From Pararge aegeria (Eukaryota; Arthropoda; Insecta; Lepidoptera; Nymphalidae): a stretch of DNA of 64,000 bases. A program made the translations under genes and the position numbers. The notes under the pieces were generated by a model that did no database searches, was not told the DNA's origin, and saw only the letters and a program-made list of their open reading frames with translations. Each line of letters opens with the position of its first letter. The first letter of the stretch is position 1. Positions 42,055 to 53,179 of the stretch are shown one piece after another. The stretch is from the NCBI RefSeq assembly GCF_905163445.1, contig NC_053183.1, positions 14,198,001-14,262,000 of the forward strand, given 5' to 3'.

Positions 42055-42432
42055 GATGAATATATATCTAAATATATAAAAAAGAGAAAGTGTGTGGGTA
42101 TGTTCCGTATAGGCTCCGAAACGGCTGGACTGAATTGACCTGCCGAGTAATCCTGTAAAGTTTGGTGACGATCGGAGCACTCCTATTTTTGAACTGTGAA
42201 ACTGTCAAATACAGCTTTTATTTACTATGATGATATTCTATTGTTGGGTGTACATGGGTGCAGATAATAATCTTCACCCGCTCGGGAAGAGAATAGAAGA
42301 GAATGAATACGGACAAATAAATGATTAATATATTATGAGACTTAAATTAAAAATTTAATGATGTAAGTTTATTGTTTAAATAGAATAAAGCAAAATCTAG
42401 CCCGGCGAAGCGGGCTGGGTACGCTAGTATAT
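42055..42432 (+). mobile_element. Non-autonomous element with GAGAAAGTGTGTGGGTATG start
   Basis: It begins AAAAGAGAAAGTGTGTGGGT, continues CCGAAACGGCTGGACTGAAT and GTTTGGTGACGATCGGAGCA and ends CCCGGCGAAGCGGGCTGGGT, then ACGCTAGTATATAAT. These opening and closing phrases belong to a common lepidopteran dispersed repeat. The class is uncertain. Confidence 0.55.
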
Positions 42433-42444
42433 AATAACTATACT

Positions 42445-42772
42445 CTTCACCATCATCATCAACTTATTACCGGCCCCCTACAGAGAACGGCTCTCCCCTC
42501 AAAATGCGAAGGGTTTAGGCCGTAGTCCACTAAGCTGATCACGTGCAGATCGGTAGACTTCATACGCCATTGAGAATGCTATGTAGAACAGGCATGTAGG
42601 TTTCTTCACGATGGTTTTCTTAGCCGTTACGGTAAGTGATGTTTTAATTGAGTAAATCAAAAACGCACATAACTCCGAAACGTTAGAGATGCGAGCCGGG
42701 GATGGTCCTCCCAGAAGGAAAGGCGAAGTACTAACAACGAGGCCGCACCACCGTATCACCGCTTTAAGAAAA
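42445..42772 (-). mobile_element. SINE3 (minus), near full length
   Basis: ATCATCATCAACTTATTACC, ATGCGAAGGGTTTAGGCCGT, CATGTAGGTTTCTTCACGAT, AAAACGCACATAACTCCGA and a reversed head ending CACCGTATCACCGCT. The 86-codon minus frame is the SINE itself. Confidence 0.82.
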
Positions 42773-43444
42773 TAGAAATAGTAATAAACTGAAATTCTAA
42801 CAAGAACAAAATCTGAATTCCAATTTATTTACATTAGTAAACAACATTAATGCCATAAAAAGATATGTAAATTAATCATAGAAATAAATAATGTTACTTA
42901 GGCGTTGTACATTTCATACAGGTAAGAGGGAGGGTTACATTAAAGACTTATGCCACGGTTTATAATGCTACTCTTATCTGTGTCTGATAACTGATAAGTA
43001 AAGTAACTGGACGTTAATTACGTCGCAGTTTTTGTAGTTATTCATCATAATTATTACGAGACCCATGTTGAAATGTGTGTTGAAATGCGTGTAAAACTCC
43101 TATGTTTTCGGGTCATTCGGAAAACACTCATTTACTTACCATATTATGCAATAATTTTCCAATCGGTAAATACAATTGAGAACCCCCTTTTTTTGCAGTC
43201 GGTTAGAAAGCAATAGTGCTAAGAATTTTCTTAATTTTTTTTCGTTTATAATGATAGAAAACTGTTTATTGCTTAACACTTAAAACTTTGCTAATTTCAG
43301 TTGCTACTAGTATCCAACAAGTAACAAGTCAAATTACGTAGCACGCGACGCGACGTTGCCTCTTAAACTTTAAACCAGCACAGAACACATAAAGTGTCAC
43401 ATACACTCGAAGTGCCTATATCAATACTCACAATAGACTGGTCT

Positions 43445-43690
43445 CGTGATATTGCCGTCTGTTGGCAAATATTACACTCTATTCAGCGGTTGTAAGTGAA
43501 GTGATACCCGATAAGGCTTTCCGTAGAGGATATTCGGCTGGTTTGGCAAAGCGCCACCGCGATACCCGACCCGCAATTTCTTCGGTTTTTCGCATCTTTA
43601 CAAGTCTATAAGTCATGCATGGTTGAATGTTAGCCATATCGCCATAATCTACGTTGGGATGCCGGTTGCTCGGGCGGAAAAGCATTAAAC
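43445..43690. other. Coding-like island of unknown origin, open on both strands
   Basis: This patch is GC-richer than its surroundings. On the plus strand a frame of about 50 codons ends RPAISSVFRIFTSL; on the minus strand 43479-43685 gives a 68-codon frame. I recognise no domain in either, and no clear acceptor-donor pair frames the patch. An eroded transposon coding fragment is the likeliest reading. Confidence 0.3.
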
Positions 43691-44399
43691 AATTTTGTAC
43701 AATAAGCTCTACACATCCGCAGGGAAAAGTCTCATGGGTCTAGCAGTTAGAAACTTCGACTATAAAGAATAAAGAACGAATAAAACAATTAAGAAAAAAA
43801 AAGTATTTGTTTGAGAACCATGACACCAAAGAAACAAAGTTTTAGTACAAAAAAAACAAAGATAGTTGAACATCCAAAAGTGCACGCCTCATAATCTCAT
43901 TCATTACAATAAAATTGAGATTATTTGTAAATATATAAAAGTATTTATTAAATAATAATTAAACTACATCTTATTATACCGTGAAAAGTAATAGGCATAT
44001 ATTCCTCAAAATACTGAAGCCTTTAAAAAAAACCAACGCGATAAGTGAAGTATTTCGCTCGTTATCGTGACCACAAGATACGGGATCCGCACATACAGAC
44101 ACACAGACGTCCAAGACAAAACATTTTTAAACAATTTTTTAATAAGTTTAAATAATAAAAAGAGATTTAAAAATATCATGAGTGTTAAAAATAGTGTATT
44201 TTTTCAACATTTATCTATTTATATTCACTTATAAAAGCAATAAAGAATAAAAAAAGTGACATTTTAAGTTGGAGAATCACTCGGTGTGCGTAAACTGACA
44301 GTAATACCCACCTCAACGCTTCGCTTATGAGGCGTGCAAAAGTCTTTTTATTTATTTAGTACCAAAAATTAAAAATTAACATAAAAAGGTGTGGACGTG

Positions 44400-44720
44400 C
44401 ACTAGGACAACTTATCTCTTAAGAGATTTCTTCCAGAAGGCCTTTTTTCCTCGTAGTAATAACTGAACGAGCAAGTGACCCACCTCATGGTGGGAAACTA
44501 TCCTATAAACAGAGCAACACTTCGTAGAATATAGAACCCGACCTACAAAGTACCCCCAGTGTCCCTCAACCTGAGGCTTAGGTGTTAAATTTCGTGTGCC
44601 TATACTCATACCGGCAACCACGCCGATCAGACTGGAACACAGCTATGCTGCTTGGCAGCAAAAATAAGCCAGGCGGTAGTACTTCTCTGGACAAGCTCAG
44701 TCACAAAAAGCTCTTTCACT
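44400..44720. mobile_element. Dispersed repeat ending GACAAGCTCAGTCAC
   Basis: AAACAGAGCAACACTTCG, ACCTGAGGCTTAGGTGTTAA, GACTGGAACACAGCTATGCT, GCTTGGCAGCAAAAATAAGC, GGCGGTAGTACTTCTCTGGA and CAAGCTCAGTCAC recur in the same order at 63530-63745 and in parts at 52490-52600, 53115-53170 and 63060-63175. No tRNA-like head or polymerase motif is visible. Confidence 0.65.
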
Positions 44721-44764
44721 AATTAAAAAAAAATAATTGCGCGTTTGGTCACAAAATGGCCTCC

Positions 44765-45262
44765 ACTCAGAATTAAGTATGCCTGTGGAGGATTAAAAAT
44801 CGTAGCGCTGGTCTTCCGGCCAAAACTAAAGCCTTCATGGCGAGCAGAATCAAAAAAAAAAATACATACTCAGAATTAAGTATGCCTGTGGAGCAATAAA
44901 AAGCGTAGCGCTGGTCTTCCGGCCCAAAACTGAAGCCTTCATGGCGAGCAGAATAAAAAAAACATACTCAGAATTAAGTATGCTTGTGGAGGAATAAAAA
45001 GCGTAGCGCTGGTCTTCCGGCCAAAACGAAAGCCTTCATGGCGGGCAGAATAAAAAAAACATACTCAGAATTAAGTATGCTTGTGGAGGAATAAAAAGCG
45101 TAGCGCTGGTCTTCCGGCCAAAACGAAAGCCTTCATGGCGGGCAGAATAAAAAAAAACATACTCAGAATTAAGTATGCCTGTGGAGGAATAATAAGCGTA
45201 GCGCTGGTCTTCCGGTCAACACTATAGCCTCCATGGCGAGCAGAATAAAAAAAAAACATCCT
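44765..45262 (+). repeat. About 98-bp minisatellite, five copies
   Basis: ACTCAGAATTAAGTATGC starts each unit at 44765, 44868, 44966, 45063 and 45161 (spacing 103, 98, 97, 98). Each unit has AAGCGTAGCGCTGGTCTTCC, CTTCATGGCGAGCAGAAT and an A tract of variable length that accounts for most length differences. Units 3 and 4 are almost identical, showing recent homogenisation; the last unit is the most diverged. Confidence 0.97.
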
Positions 45263-45269
45263 ATCCAAT

Positions 45270-46420
45270 AATCGCAATCGCTTTACCTTGCCTTACTACG
45301 GTATTGGTAACGAATATTCTTCATACCGATGTTATCTAAGTTTTGATTCAGGTGTTTTAATGTAATTCAATATTTAAGTTCCATTTAAACAAGTATTATT
45401 AGGATTATTCAGTTGTGAAATTCCTACTACTTTTTGTTTTTAAAAATTACAAACAAATAAGGTGTTAAGCTAGCACTTTAAGACCGCTCATATTCTAATA
45501 GATATATTCGCTCAAAAACGGCACTCCAATAAATTAAACTTTACCAGATACCGGTCAGATCTGGCATTGCATGTACGAGTTTGTATCGATATCGTTTACC
45601 GAGGGTTCAGTTGGCATGACGCCACGGACAATCGCCCACAGATTTCACCGTTCATTCACCGAGCCCATTTATATTTACCAACAAGAAATGCTTAAAAGTG
45701 TATCATAGTTTTTGGGGTTCAAATGTCTAAAAGGTAATACGGAACACAAGACATTATTAGTGTTGACAAATACATTACGAAATTACTATTACAAACTCAT
45801 GGACAGTACGAGAGCCCTTAAAGAGTTGATGGACAGTAAATTGGGGAGGCCGAGGATGAGCTAGAGATCCGATGTGATGAAGTAGAGAAGGGCACGAGGG
45901 TTTTATGAGTTCAGAGTTGGGAAGCTGCTTGAGCTAGGCAAGACTCACCCAAGAGCTTTGGGAATGACAATTAAAATTAAAAATATCCATTGCGTATCTT
46001 CGATTTCGGGAACATGAAAACATTACGTTAAATTTCGAACCGATTCTTAAAAATGGAACTGTCGTTGAAAGACGATTTCTTCGCATTCAAACATAACTTT
46101 GCTTCCGGTCGAATTTCCGGTTTCAATATATTCGAATAAATGAAAAGCCTTTTATTACTGTGAAAAAAAAACCATAAAAATGCAAAAAAAAAGCAAGCAA
46201 GCAGTACCTAAGGTGGTAAAATTTGGCGGCCTTATCGCTACGTGATGTTCTTTACCATTTTGTAAGGTTTAAGATTTGTTAAGTTACTATAAATAACTTG
46301 CTAACACATGTTTTGATTGTTCTGGGATTTAAGAATCTTATTTTAAAATTGTTGTGCCAGTACTCAGTTATGTACCATGAATGGACCCCGCGTTGCGCAC
46401 GTATCATACATTTCCTTTAA
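45270..46420. other. No gene seen; weak retroelement trace
   Basis: Around 45800-45970 the frame reads RALKELMDSKLGRPRMS with stops soon after; GRPxMxW-like text is typical after the RT in some LINEs, but this is too short to call. The rest is AT-rich. Confidence 0.3.
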
Positions 46421-46429
46421 ATGATAACA

Positions 46430-46645
46430 TCATCATCATCCTATTCATTATTAACCTATAACCAGCCCACTACAGAGCACAGTTCTCCTCTCAGTATCAG
46501 AAGGGTTTAGGCCGTACTTAGTCCACCACGCTGACAAGTGTCAATTGGTAGACTTCATACACCTTTGAGAACTTTATGGGGTACTCTCAGGCATGCAAAT
46601 TACCTTAAGATGTTTCCCTTTACCGTCATTACTCATTGAGACTGG
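46430..46645 (-). mobile_element. SINE3 (minus), headless
   Basis: AACCAGCCCACTACAGAGCA, ATCAGAAGGGTTTAGGCCGT, ATACACCTTTGAGAACTTTA, CTCTCAGGCATGCAAATTAC and CCCTTTACCGTC are reversed SINE3. Confidence 0.75.
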
Positions 46646-47194
46646 ATGTAAAGCAAGCTGGATCAACGTATAGTAAATGCAATCAGAAACCAGTAGTTAC
46701 GGAGCTAATCTAAATCAATGTACAAGTTTATCAAGAATCCGGACGCGGGTGACGTTTTTAAAAAAGGACCCTGTTGACAAGTTAAATGGGTTTTCTATCT
46801 CATAAATCATATTAAGCAACATTTACATTTTCTGCTAGATAAAACGAATTGATAACCTAAATGAATTTAATACCGAACGAATATAATAAATTAAGCGATA
46901 TTTAAATCCCAAAAGCTTTTATACTGTAACTAATTTACAGCACTTCCAAATTGGATAAATGCGAACATGGCCGTAGAATTCCGATTAGTTTTATGATATT
47001 TTATTTTCCAGATTCACTAACTCATCGTAAGGTAAAAATTCCTAAAGTATATTTGTATTAGCAGTAAGTATGGTTTCTTGAGTATTATTAAGCAACAAGT
47101 ATTATTTCCTAGTAAGAGCATTATTTATGTGGATTTCGCAAAACTGTTTATGATGTTCTATCCATACACCAGATTTGAACTAGACACTGGCCAC

Positions 47195-48060
47195 TGCAAC
47201 TTGTATAAAGCGATGTCTTACAGCGTTATCTCATTGAAACAGCCTAATGACTTGTATACAGCATCTTTGTCGCATGTATCTGTCTCCCGCAGTGAGGTTC
47301 GCAATTGTGTATCAATCAGGAAAGCAATTCATCTTTGTCTACCCTCTTTGACATACTATAACAATCGCGTGCTGATACTGTACCAGCGATTATTTGATTG
47401 TCGTTATAGTCTGTCTTTCACTCTAACTTGTCTGTATTCTGTACCGTCCGGTCTGCCGTCACATACCTCAAGCCTATCTAGTTCCATCACTAAGAACCAC
47501 GACAATGTTATCACATTGCTGATCTTCGATGAAACTCAAGTATTAAATCGAACTACATTAAAAACTTTAACTACAAGATAATTTTAAATTATTTATTTAT
47601 TCCGATATTGTTAAAGTATTCATGTTCTACTAGCGATTGTTCGATTGTTGTATTTAAACTGTCTGGTGCATTCTTGCTGTTCTGAACTGATACTAATCTG
47701 TTTATGTACCAAAAATTTATATTCAGCGATATCTTATTATTGAAACTGTCTAATGACCTTAGCGAGGATATTGAGCGCGTGTATCTGTTGTTCAAAATAA
47801 GGTACCTAATTTTGTAACAATCACGATGGCAATTCATCTTTCTCTGCCGTCATTGACACGCTATAACAATTGCGTGCTGATATTCTAAGAGCGATTGTTC
47901 TGTTGTCGTTGTAGTCAACATCTCGCACTCTAACTTGTCTGAAGTCTGTACTGTTCGGTCAGCCGTCACATACCTTAAGTCTATCTTGTTCCATCATTCA
48001 GAACTTAGACAATGTTATCACATTTTGAATCTGCAATTGAACCAAAATACTTTATTGTAC
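47195..48060 (+). repeat. 505-bp direct tandem duplication, two diverged copies
   Basis: CTATAACAATCGCGTGCTGA (47356) and CTATAACAATTGCGTGCTGA (47861) are 505 bp apart, and matching phrases continue in order in both: GGAAAGCAATTCATCTTTGT / GGCAATTCATCTTTCTC, TCTAACTTGTCTG, GCCGTCACATACC and GACAATGTTATCACATT. The first copy is largely open (47078-47581, 167 codons, no motif); the second has several stops. I do not call a gene: the frame is not conserved between copies. Confidence 0.85.
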
Positions 48061-48544
48061 TATATATTACAATCTGTATTTTACTATAAGGTATGTTACA
48101 AAAACTCTTGTAAATTCGGCTCTAGTGCAAGAAGATAAAATATGTAGCTGGAAACAGCTGTAAGTAAATAATTTATAGTTAATCAATCGAATAAAAAGTG
48201 ATGGTCTTCTAAAAACATATGTTAAATCTCGAATATTTTTTGCAAAACCGACAGAGTTGCCATCACTGCCAAAAATTATAAATATACATCTTCATAATAT
48301 AACAACTGCGAAAAAGTGTGTTTGTTTTCTGCATTGTTGCAACAACGACGAAATTATGAACGACGAAGAGGTTGATGAATAAATTAATACGAGTATGAAT
48401 AACAGGATTCTATAAACTGTAGTTTATTATGGTAATATTGCCGAGCCAGTGCGAAGGATCTACTGTTGTCGTCATAGACTTCGGTCCTTAAAGTAAGTAG
48501 CTAATCGCTATCATATAAGTTAAAAGGTTCAAGTCAAGGTTAAG

Positions 48545-48578
48545 TTCGAAAATTTGAAAGGGTTTTCAAATTTTCGAA
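48545..48578. repeat. Perfect 15-bp inverted repeat, 4-nt loop
   Basis: TTCGAAAATTTGAAA (48545-48559) and TTTCAAATTTTCGAA (48564-48578) flank GGGT. Confidence 0.95.
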
Positions 48579-48599
48579 TTAAGGGGAAATTGATAGTAT

Positions 48600-50040
48600 T
48601 TTTTGTCTCACCCACTGGCTCTTTTTATGGCTATACCTTAGGCCAAGTAAGCGCAGCCATATGGGTCACCAGAAAGGTCTTGGGTTTCGGTTGTAATAGT
48701 GAATAATGGATGTTTACAGAAAATATACCTCCGAACCAAGCGAATACCTACGCCAGATTTCTATTAGAACAATGAACACTATTTTTTTATTGTTCCTTTT
48801 AACATGTTAATAGATTAAGATGACATGCATAACGACATTTTCTGTCTAGACGCGGTCGTCTAATATTAGTAATGTAATCCAAAAAGCTTTTTTCTATTTC
48901 TTTACTTCGAATAGAGGCAACAGAATAATGTTATTATCACATGTATTATTCCTTTGACACATATATATGGGATTTTGTTTCGCAGATTCGAAAAACAAAA
49001 ATCGGAATCTTTTAAGGGGAGACCTGACCAAACGCGTCTAGCCTGCCACCGCAGTAGCAAACTTATTTGCAAACATTTCAACGGTATAGTAGATATTAAG
49101 AAACCACGTACCCATTGAACTATATTTAAGAAACCACGAATTAACCACGAATTTACGAACAATCCACCTTAGGTGCTGTTTTGTGCAAGAGTGGCAATAA
49201 ATTTTAATTTTAGTTAGATAATCGGTTAAAATACTGTTAAGTTAGTAATCGACACATTTTTTGTGGAACCGAAATGTTTTCGTAACACTCAATTCACTTT
49301 ATTTACCATTTTATTCCGGAATTAATAATCGGAACATAGAACTTTGTACACCGGATAACTAGGTTTTCTGTTTAACCGGTTAAATAAGCGAAACCGAAAC
49401 CTTAACGTTAAATGAATCGAAAAAAAGAAAATTAATGTAAGTGGTGCCATATTTTTACCAGTTTTCAAGCCCTGGTTGCAAGTAGGACGTCGCAAATTTA
49501 TATTTTACGGATTTGTTCGACAGCTACTTTAAATTATTTTTCAGCATATTTTTATCAATAATGATGGATGGCGAAGAGCATCAGCAGCAACCGAGGAGAT
49601 TTATCATTCCATCTGAAGACGAAGAATTAGATTGAAAGATATAATTATCGTGTCAAATCTACCAACTTACGCAATGGCTGAAGAGCTAGTGGCGCACATA
49701 TTTAAAAAAAAAAGTCGTACGATGGATGTTTAAATATAGTACTTTAAATTGAGTCAGCCGTATGAAAGTTTGAGATTAGTTTGCATGAACCGATACTATA
49801 AGGTCCCGAAAACTCTGGCGATTGTTCGCTTCGTAATTAATTTACTCGAATTTAAAACTTTGCTCAACCATTTAATTCGACACATTTTGAACACTAATGA
49901 AAGTTTTTACATCTGTTATCATGAACTTCCTAGTCACTTCCAAACAATGCCGTTACCAGATGATCTGTCCATTGAATTCTCTTGACATTAATCTTGCCTG
50001 ACTTTCTGGTATGCCTTTATCATAATTCTAAAGTCCTAAC
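48600..50040. other. No gene called; one short clean ORF
   Basis: ATG at 49561 opens a 24-codon frame (MMDGEEHQQQPRRFIIPSED, then four more) that stops at 49633-49635. Its acidic, Gln-rich text looks like a protein N-terminus, perhaps a transposase or a first exon, but no donor follows. The rest is AT-rich and unremarkable. Confidence 0.3.
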
Positions 50041-50204
50041 TAATTTTATAAATGCGAATTTCTGTTTCTTTGTTTGTAAGGCCTTAACAAGAAGTTGAGA
50101 TTTTTTTTGAACTCTCTAAATTATTTATCCTTTCGAATAATCAGTTCATAACTTTCAATAACCTGTTACTTATCGTTGGCAACGACGTACTAATTATAAA
50201 CCTC

Positions 50205-50445
50205 ATTTCCACTAGCTCCTTGGTTATATTGTCAGATTGATGGGCGACAATGACAAACGACGTCTCCTTATGAATAGAAACCACTAAAAGAAGCCGCGGC
50301 GTGCACCATCGTACAACAAAAAAGTTTTTGTTTCCATCGCTTTCCGCAACGTGTAAAGAAACGGGTCACAAAACTGAAAATTTTAACGGCGGGCTTCATC
50401 AGAGTTGGTTTATATTAGTCGAAAATTAAACGGGATTCGAACGCT
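50205..50445 (+). repeat. Large direct duplication, copy 1
   Basis: CACTAGCTCC, GTCAGATTGATGGGCGA, TTATGAATAG, CGCGGCGTGC, GCTTTCCGC and TTTTAACGGCG occur in order and again at 50749-51070. Spacing is 544 bp at the left. No coding motif. Confidence 0.85.
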
Positions 50446-50748
50446 AGAATAGACGGATATTGTTTTTAATTTTAAAACATCTGCAATATCTACATTTGCC
50501 ATCTTATTTTTCCTGGTTGCTATGTGTAATATTTTCTATCTACGTTTACTAATTCGATCTTGTGAAACTTAACTACGATATATATGCTATCGAAGGAGCA
50601 CCATCTAGTGGCAATACTGTTTTCCAGTATTATAATTTGATGCGCCGCTTCTTCAATGCTATATTAATCATATAAACCTAATAATAAGTAAACGCATGCA
50701 GAAAATCTTGTACTAGGCACTATGGTCGCAGGTGTCTAACTAATCAAA

Positions 50749-51070
50749 TATCCCACTAGCTCCGAAACTATGTAGTCAGATTGATGGGCGAAAATTTCTA
50801 GGTTTTCTTATGAATAGGAAACACTAAAGAAAGTCGCGGCGTGCTCTAACGTTTCTGCTACAAAAGAATTTTTGTTTCCACCGCTTTCCGCGACGTGTAG
50901 TGTCGTGCAACCGCAAACTTTGTTTTCAATTTCTTCCACTACAAGGCCGCGAGACAAAACCACATCCAGCATTATGTAAAGTAAAGAAAAGAGTTGCGAT
51001 ACTGAAAACTTTAACGGCGAGCTCCATCGGTCTTAGTCTATTGAAAACTAGAATTGGGTTTCGAACAATA
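50749..51070 (+). repeat. Large direct duplication, copy 2 (84 bp longer)
   Basis: Second copy; between GCTTTCCGCGACGTGTA and the shared AAAACTTTAACGGCG it carries about 84 extra bases (GCCGCGAGACAAAACCACAT and neighbours) that copy 1 lacks. Either copy 1 was deleted or copy 2 gained an insert. Confidence 0.85.
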
Positions 51071-51174
51071 GGTACTCTTTGTATTGAGACTTTTGTATCG
51101 GAATAATCTTATGTCCTGAGTACTTGGAGCCGGTTATACACCGGTTTAATCGCAACATATAATATATCTGATAG

Positions 51175-51309
51175 GCGTTGTTGCCGGCGTATAATAGGCA
51201 CACAAAGCTGAACAACATACGCTTCAAGTTGATGGACACATGGCGTTCCATGCACACCCTGCAAGGTATTGCTGTGTTTATAGGCGATGGTTTTTCCTCT
51301 GGAAAACAG
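51175..51309 (+). other. Candidate isolated exon of unknown gene
   Basis: A 45-codon open stretch reads ALLPAYNRHTKLNNIRFKLM, DTWRSMHTLQGIAVFIGDGF, SSGKQ and ends at a strong donor GGAAAACAG|GTAAGC. Upstream is GATAG, a weak acceptor without a pyrimidine tract. The minus strand is also open here (51048-51317), with an acceptor-like CTTACCTGTTTTCCAG at the other end, so orientation is ambiguous. I recognise no family in either reading. Confidence 0.22.
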
Positions 51310-51526
51310 GTAAGCAATCTGCGTAGTTTGTCAACTTAAACTGTATAAAATAAGACTAATTCAACAAGGCCCGAGGTAAGGTTACAGCGTCACTAAACAT
51401 TGAAGGTTAAAATATTACACAACCTGCATAAGAACTAAAGTGCAACTGTTTCCACAATCTATCATTGTCTCTGAGTACCATCCAAATGTGTGAAGGAATG
51501 AATGATAGATAACACTTTTATTGTCT

Positions 51527-51560
51527 GAGAGAGAGAGAGAGAGAGAGATATATATATATA
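51527..51560 (+). repeat. (GA)11(TA)6 compound microsatellite
   Basis: Uninterrupted GA repeat at 51527-51548 followed directly by TA repeat at 51549-51560. Confidence 0.97.
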
Positions 51561-51599
51561 AGTTATATGCATAAAACAATAGATCACGACAGGAATCAG

Positions 51600-52180
51600 A
51601 TAAAGCGTACTGAAAAGATATAACATTACAAACTTGTTCCATATAAAATAATGACTGTTTATTTTTACTGAAACAAAATAAAATTAAAAAAATTATTTCA
51701 AATTTATAAATTTATTTACATATATACCATCATGGCGTGTAGATGCGTAGCCACAGCCTGTATCGCCACGCCAACAGTAAGGTTTACCCTCGCCTATAGA
51801 TTTTTCACATCAACAAGCGGAATACAATGCGCATTTGGCAGGCTGGTACCTACTAAGAATTTTAAATACCAAAAATTTTGCTAAACTTGGGAATGGCACA
51901 AGTCCAACGGTGTTCGTTGATGAACATGCTAACTATTTGACCAATACGCTATTCAGGGATCGTCTCGTCTAATCAAGGAGTCGCCACAAGTATCTCCGAT
52001 GAATGTCAATACAATGACATCTAATCAAGGTGTTACCACAACCCTAACCAATCAAACGGAAACAACTAACCCACGTGCTATACACAAACACAAAAGAGAA
52101 TAGTTATCTACCACAGGTAACTACATAATACGTTAAGATCAAACTTTTAGTTATAGTAATAATTAAGGGACCATGCAGAA
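51600..52180. other. No gene or named repeat seen
   Basis: A somewhat less AT-rich stretch (CTGTATCGCCACGCC, GGCAGGCTGGTACC) without an open frame or recognisable ends. Confidence 0.4.
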
Positions 52181-52189
52181 ATTAGGGAA

Positions 52190-52482
52190 GTGGTGATAGC
52201 TGTGGTTAGGACTTTGTCTTCGCTTTCCAAGAGCCGAGTTCGAATGCCAGCTTTAACTTTTCAAAGTTATGTGCGTTTTAAGTAATTTTAATATCTCTTG
52301 CTTCAACGGTGAATGAAAACCATGTGAGGCAACCTGCAAAGGTGTGTGAAGTCCATCAATCCGCATTATCCACGTGATGGACTACTGGCTTCCCCCCTTG
52401 TGGGAAAAGCTCCGTTCCCAGTAGTGGGCTGGTAATAGGATGATATGATGATCATGATGACAGATGGCACACCTGACGGTAA
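52190..52482 (+). mobile_element. SINE3 (plus), near full length
   Basis: Head GAAGTGGTGATAGCTGTGGT with B box GAGTTCGAATGCC, then AAGTTATGTGCGTTTTAAG, CGGTGAATGAAAACCATGTG, AGTCCATCAATCCGC and GTAGTGGGCTGGTAATAGG, ending in an ATGATGATCATGATGA run. Confidence 0.82.
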
Positions 52483-52489
52483 ATCTACG

Positions 52490-52600
52490 TGATGGTCAGA
52501 TCCATTGCATATAAACAGAGCAAACTCTCGCAGGGCATCCTACAAAGTAGCGCCATGTGCCCATAAACCTGAGGCGTAGGTATGCTTCTTATTACAAAGT
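52490..52600. mobile_element. Dispersed repeat fragment (family of 44400-44720)
   Basis: GTGATGGTCAGATCCATTGC, ATATAAACAGAGCAAACTCT, CGCCATGTGCCCATAAACCT and GAGGCGTAGGTATGC. Its other part continues at 53115-53170, so the family Z element between them (52625-53105) may have inserted into it. Confidence 0.6.
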
Positions 52601-52624
52601 TAACCCCTCCCTTTAGACCAAAAC

Positions 52625-53107
52625 GCAGATATGTATGTAAGTATATCCCTATCCCTACTAATATTATAAATTCAATGTAAGTTTGTTTGCTTTCACGCAA
52701 AAACTACTTAACCGAACCCCATGAAACTTTGTACACATATTTTTGGAAGTGTTAGAAGTAATATAGAATACTTTGTATACCGACATTAAGCTCTGTTCCT
52801 TTGGGTGGGGGGATGAAAATGTTTGTCGATTTTACACCATAACTCCGACAAATTATAACCGATTTAAATAATTATTTTTGTACTATAGAGGTTATAATAT
52901 GTATTTAATTTTGCCCAAACTTTGTGTAGACCTGATGAATGTGGTTGGAGATAGAGGACAGAGCTCCTCAGCGGACGGCAGCAAACCCCTCATTTAAGGC
53001 TTAGCGATACTGAATACTTTAAATTTTTTTAGAACTGCAACTAAATTGAATGCCACATCAAAAAACAAAATCAAACGCAGACGAAGTCGCGGGCAACAGC
53101 TAGTATG
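52625..53107 (-). mobile_element. Family Z element (minus), near complete
   Basis: Read on plus it starts CCTACTAATATTATAAATTC, then TTCACGCAAAAACTACTTAA, CATGAAACTTTGTACACATA, AGCTCTGTTCC, GCTCCTCAGCGGACGGCAGC and ends GACGAAGTCGCGGGCAACAG, CTAGTA. The plus copy is at 58340-58635 and a truncated one at 32538-32790. It has no coding capacity. Confidence 0.85.
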
Positions 53108-53114
53108 ATATATA

Positions 53115-53172
53115 TACTTGGCGGCGCAAAATAAGCACGGCAGCAGTACTTCCTTGGACGAGCTCTGCTTAC
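53115..53172. mobile_element. Dispersed repeat end (family of 44400-44720)
   Basis: GGCGGCGCAAAATAAGCACG, GCAGCAGTACTTCCTTGGAC and GAGCTCTGCT match the terminal block of the family. Confidence 0.55.
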
Positions 53173-53179
53173 TTGAGGT

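Noticed and set aside
44765..45262. CRISPR-like array
   Set aside because: Whole 98-bp units are repeated with no unique spacers, in a eukaryotic context; it is a minisatellite.
47418..47470. Minus-strand QTGRY as the Hs6st PAPS loop (KTGGT)
   Set aside because: The text is only superficially similar, lies in the 505-bp duplication, and lacks the flanking family sequence and splice sites.
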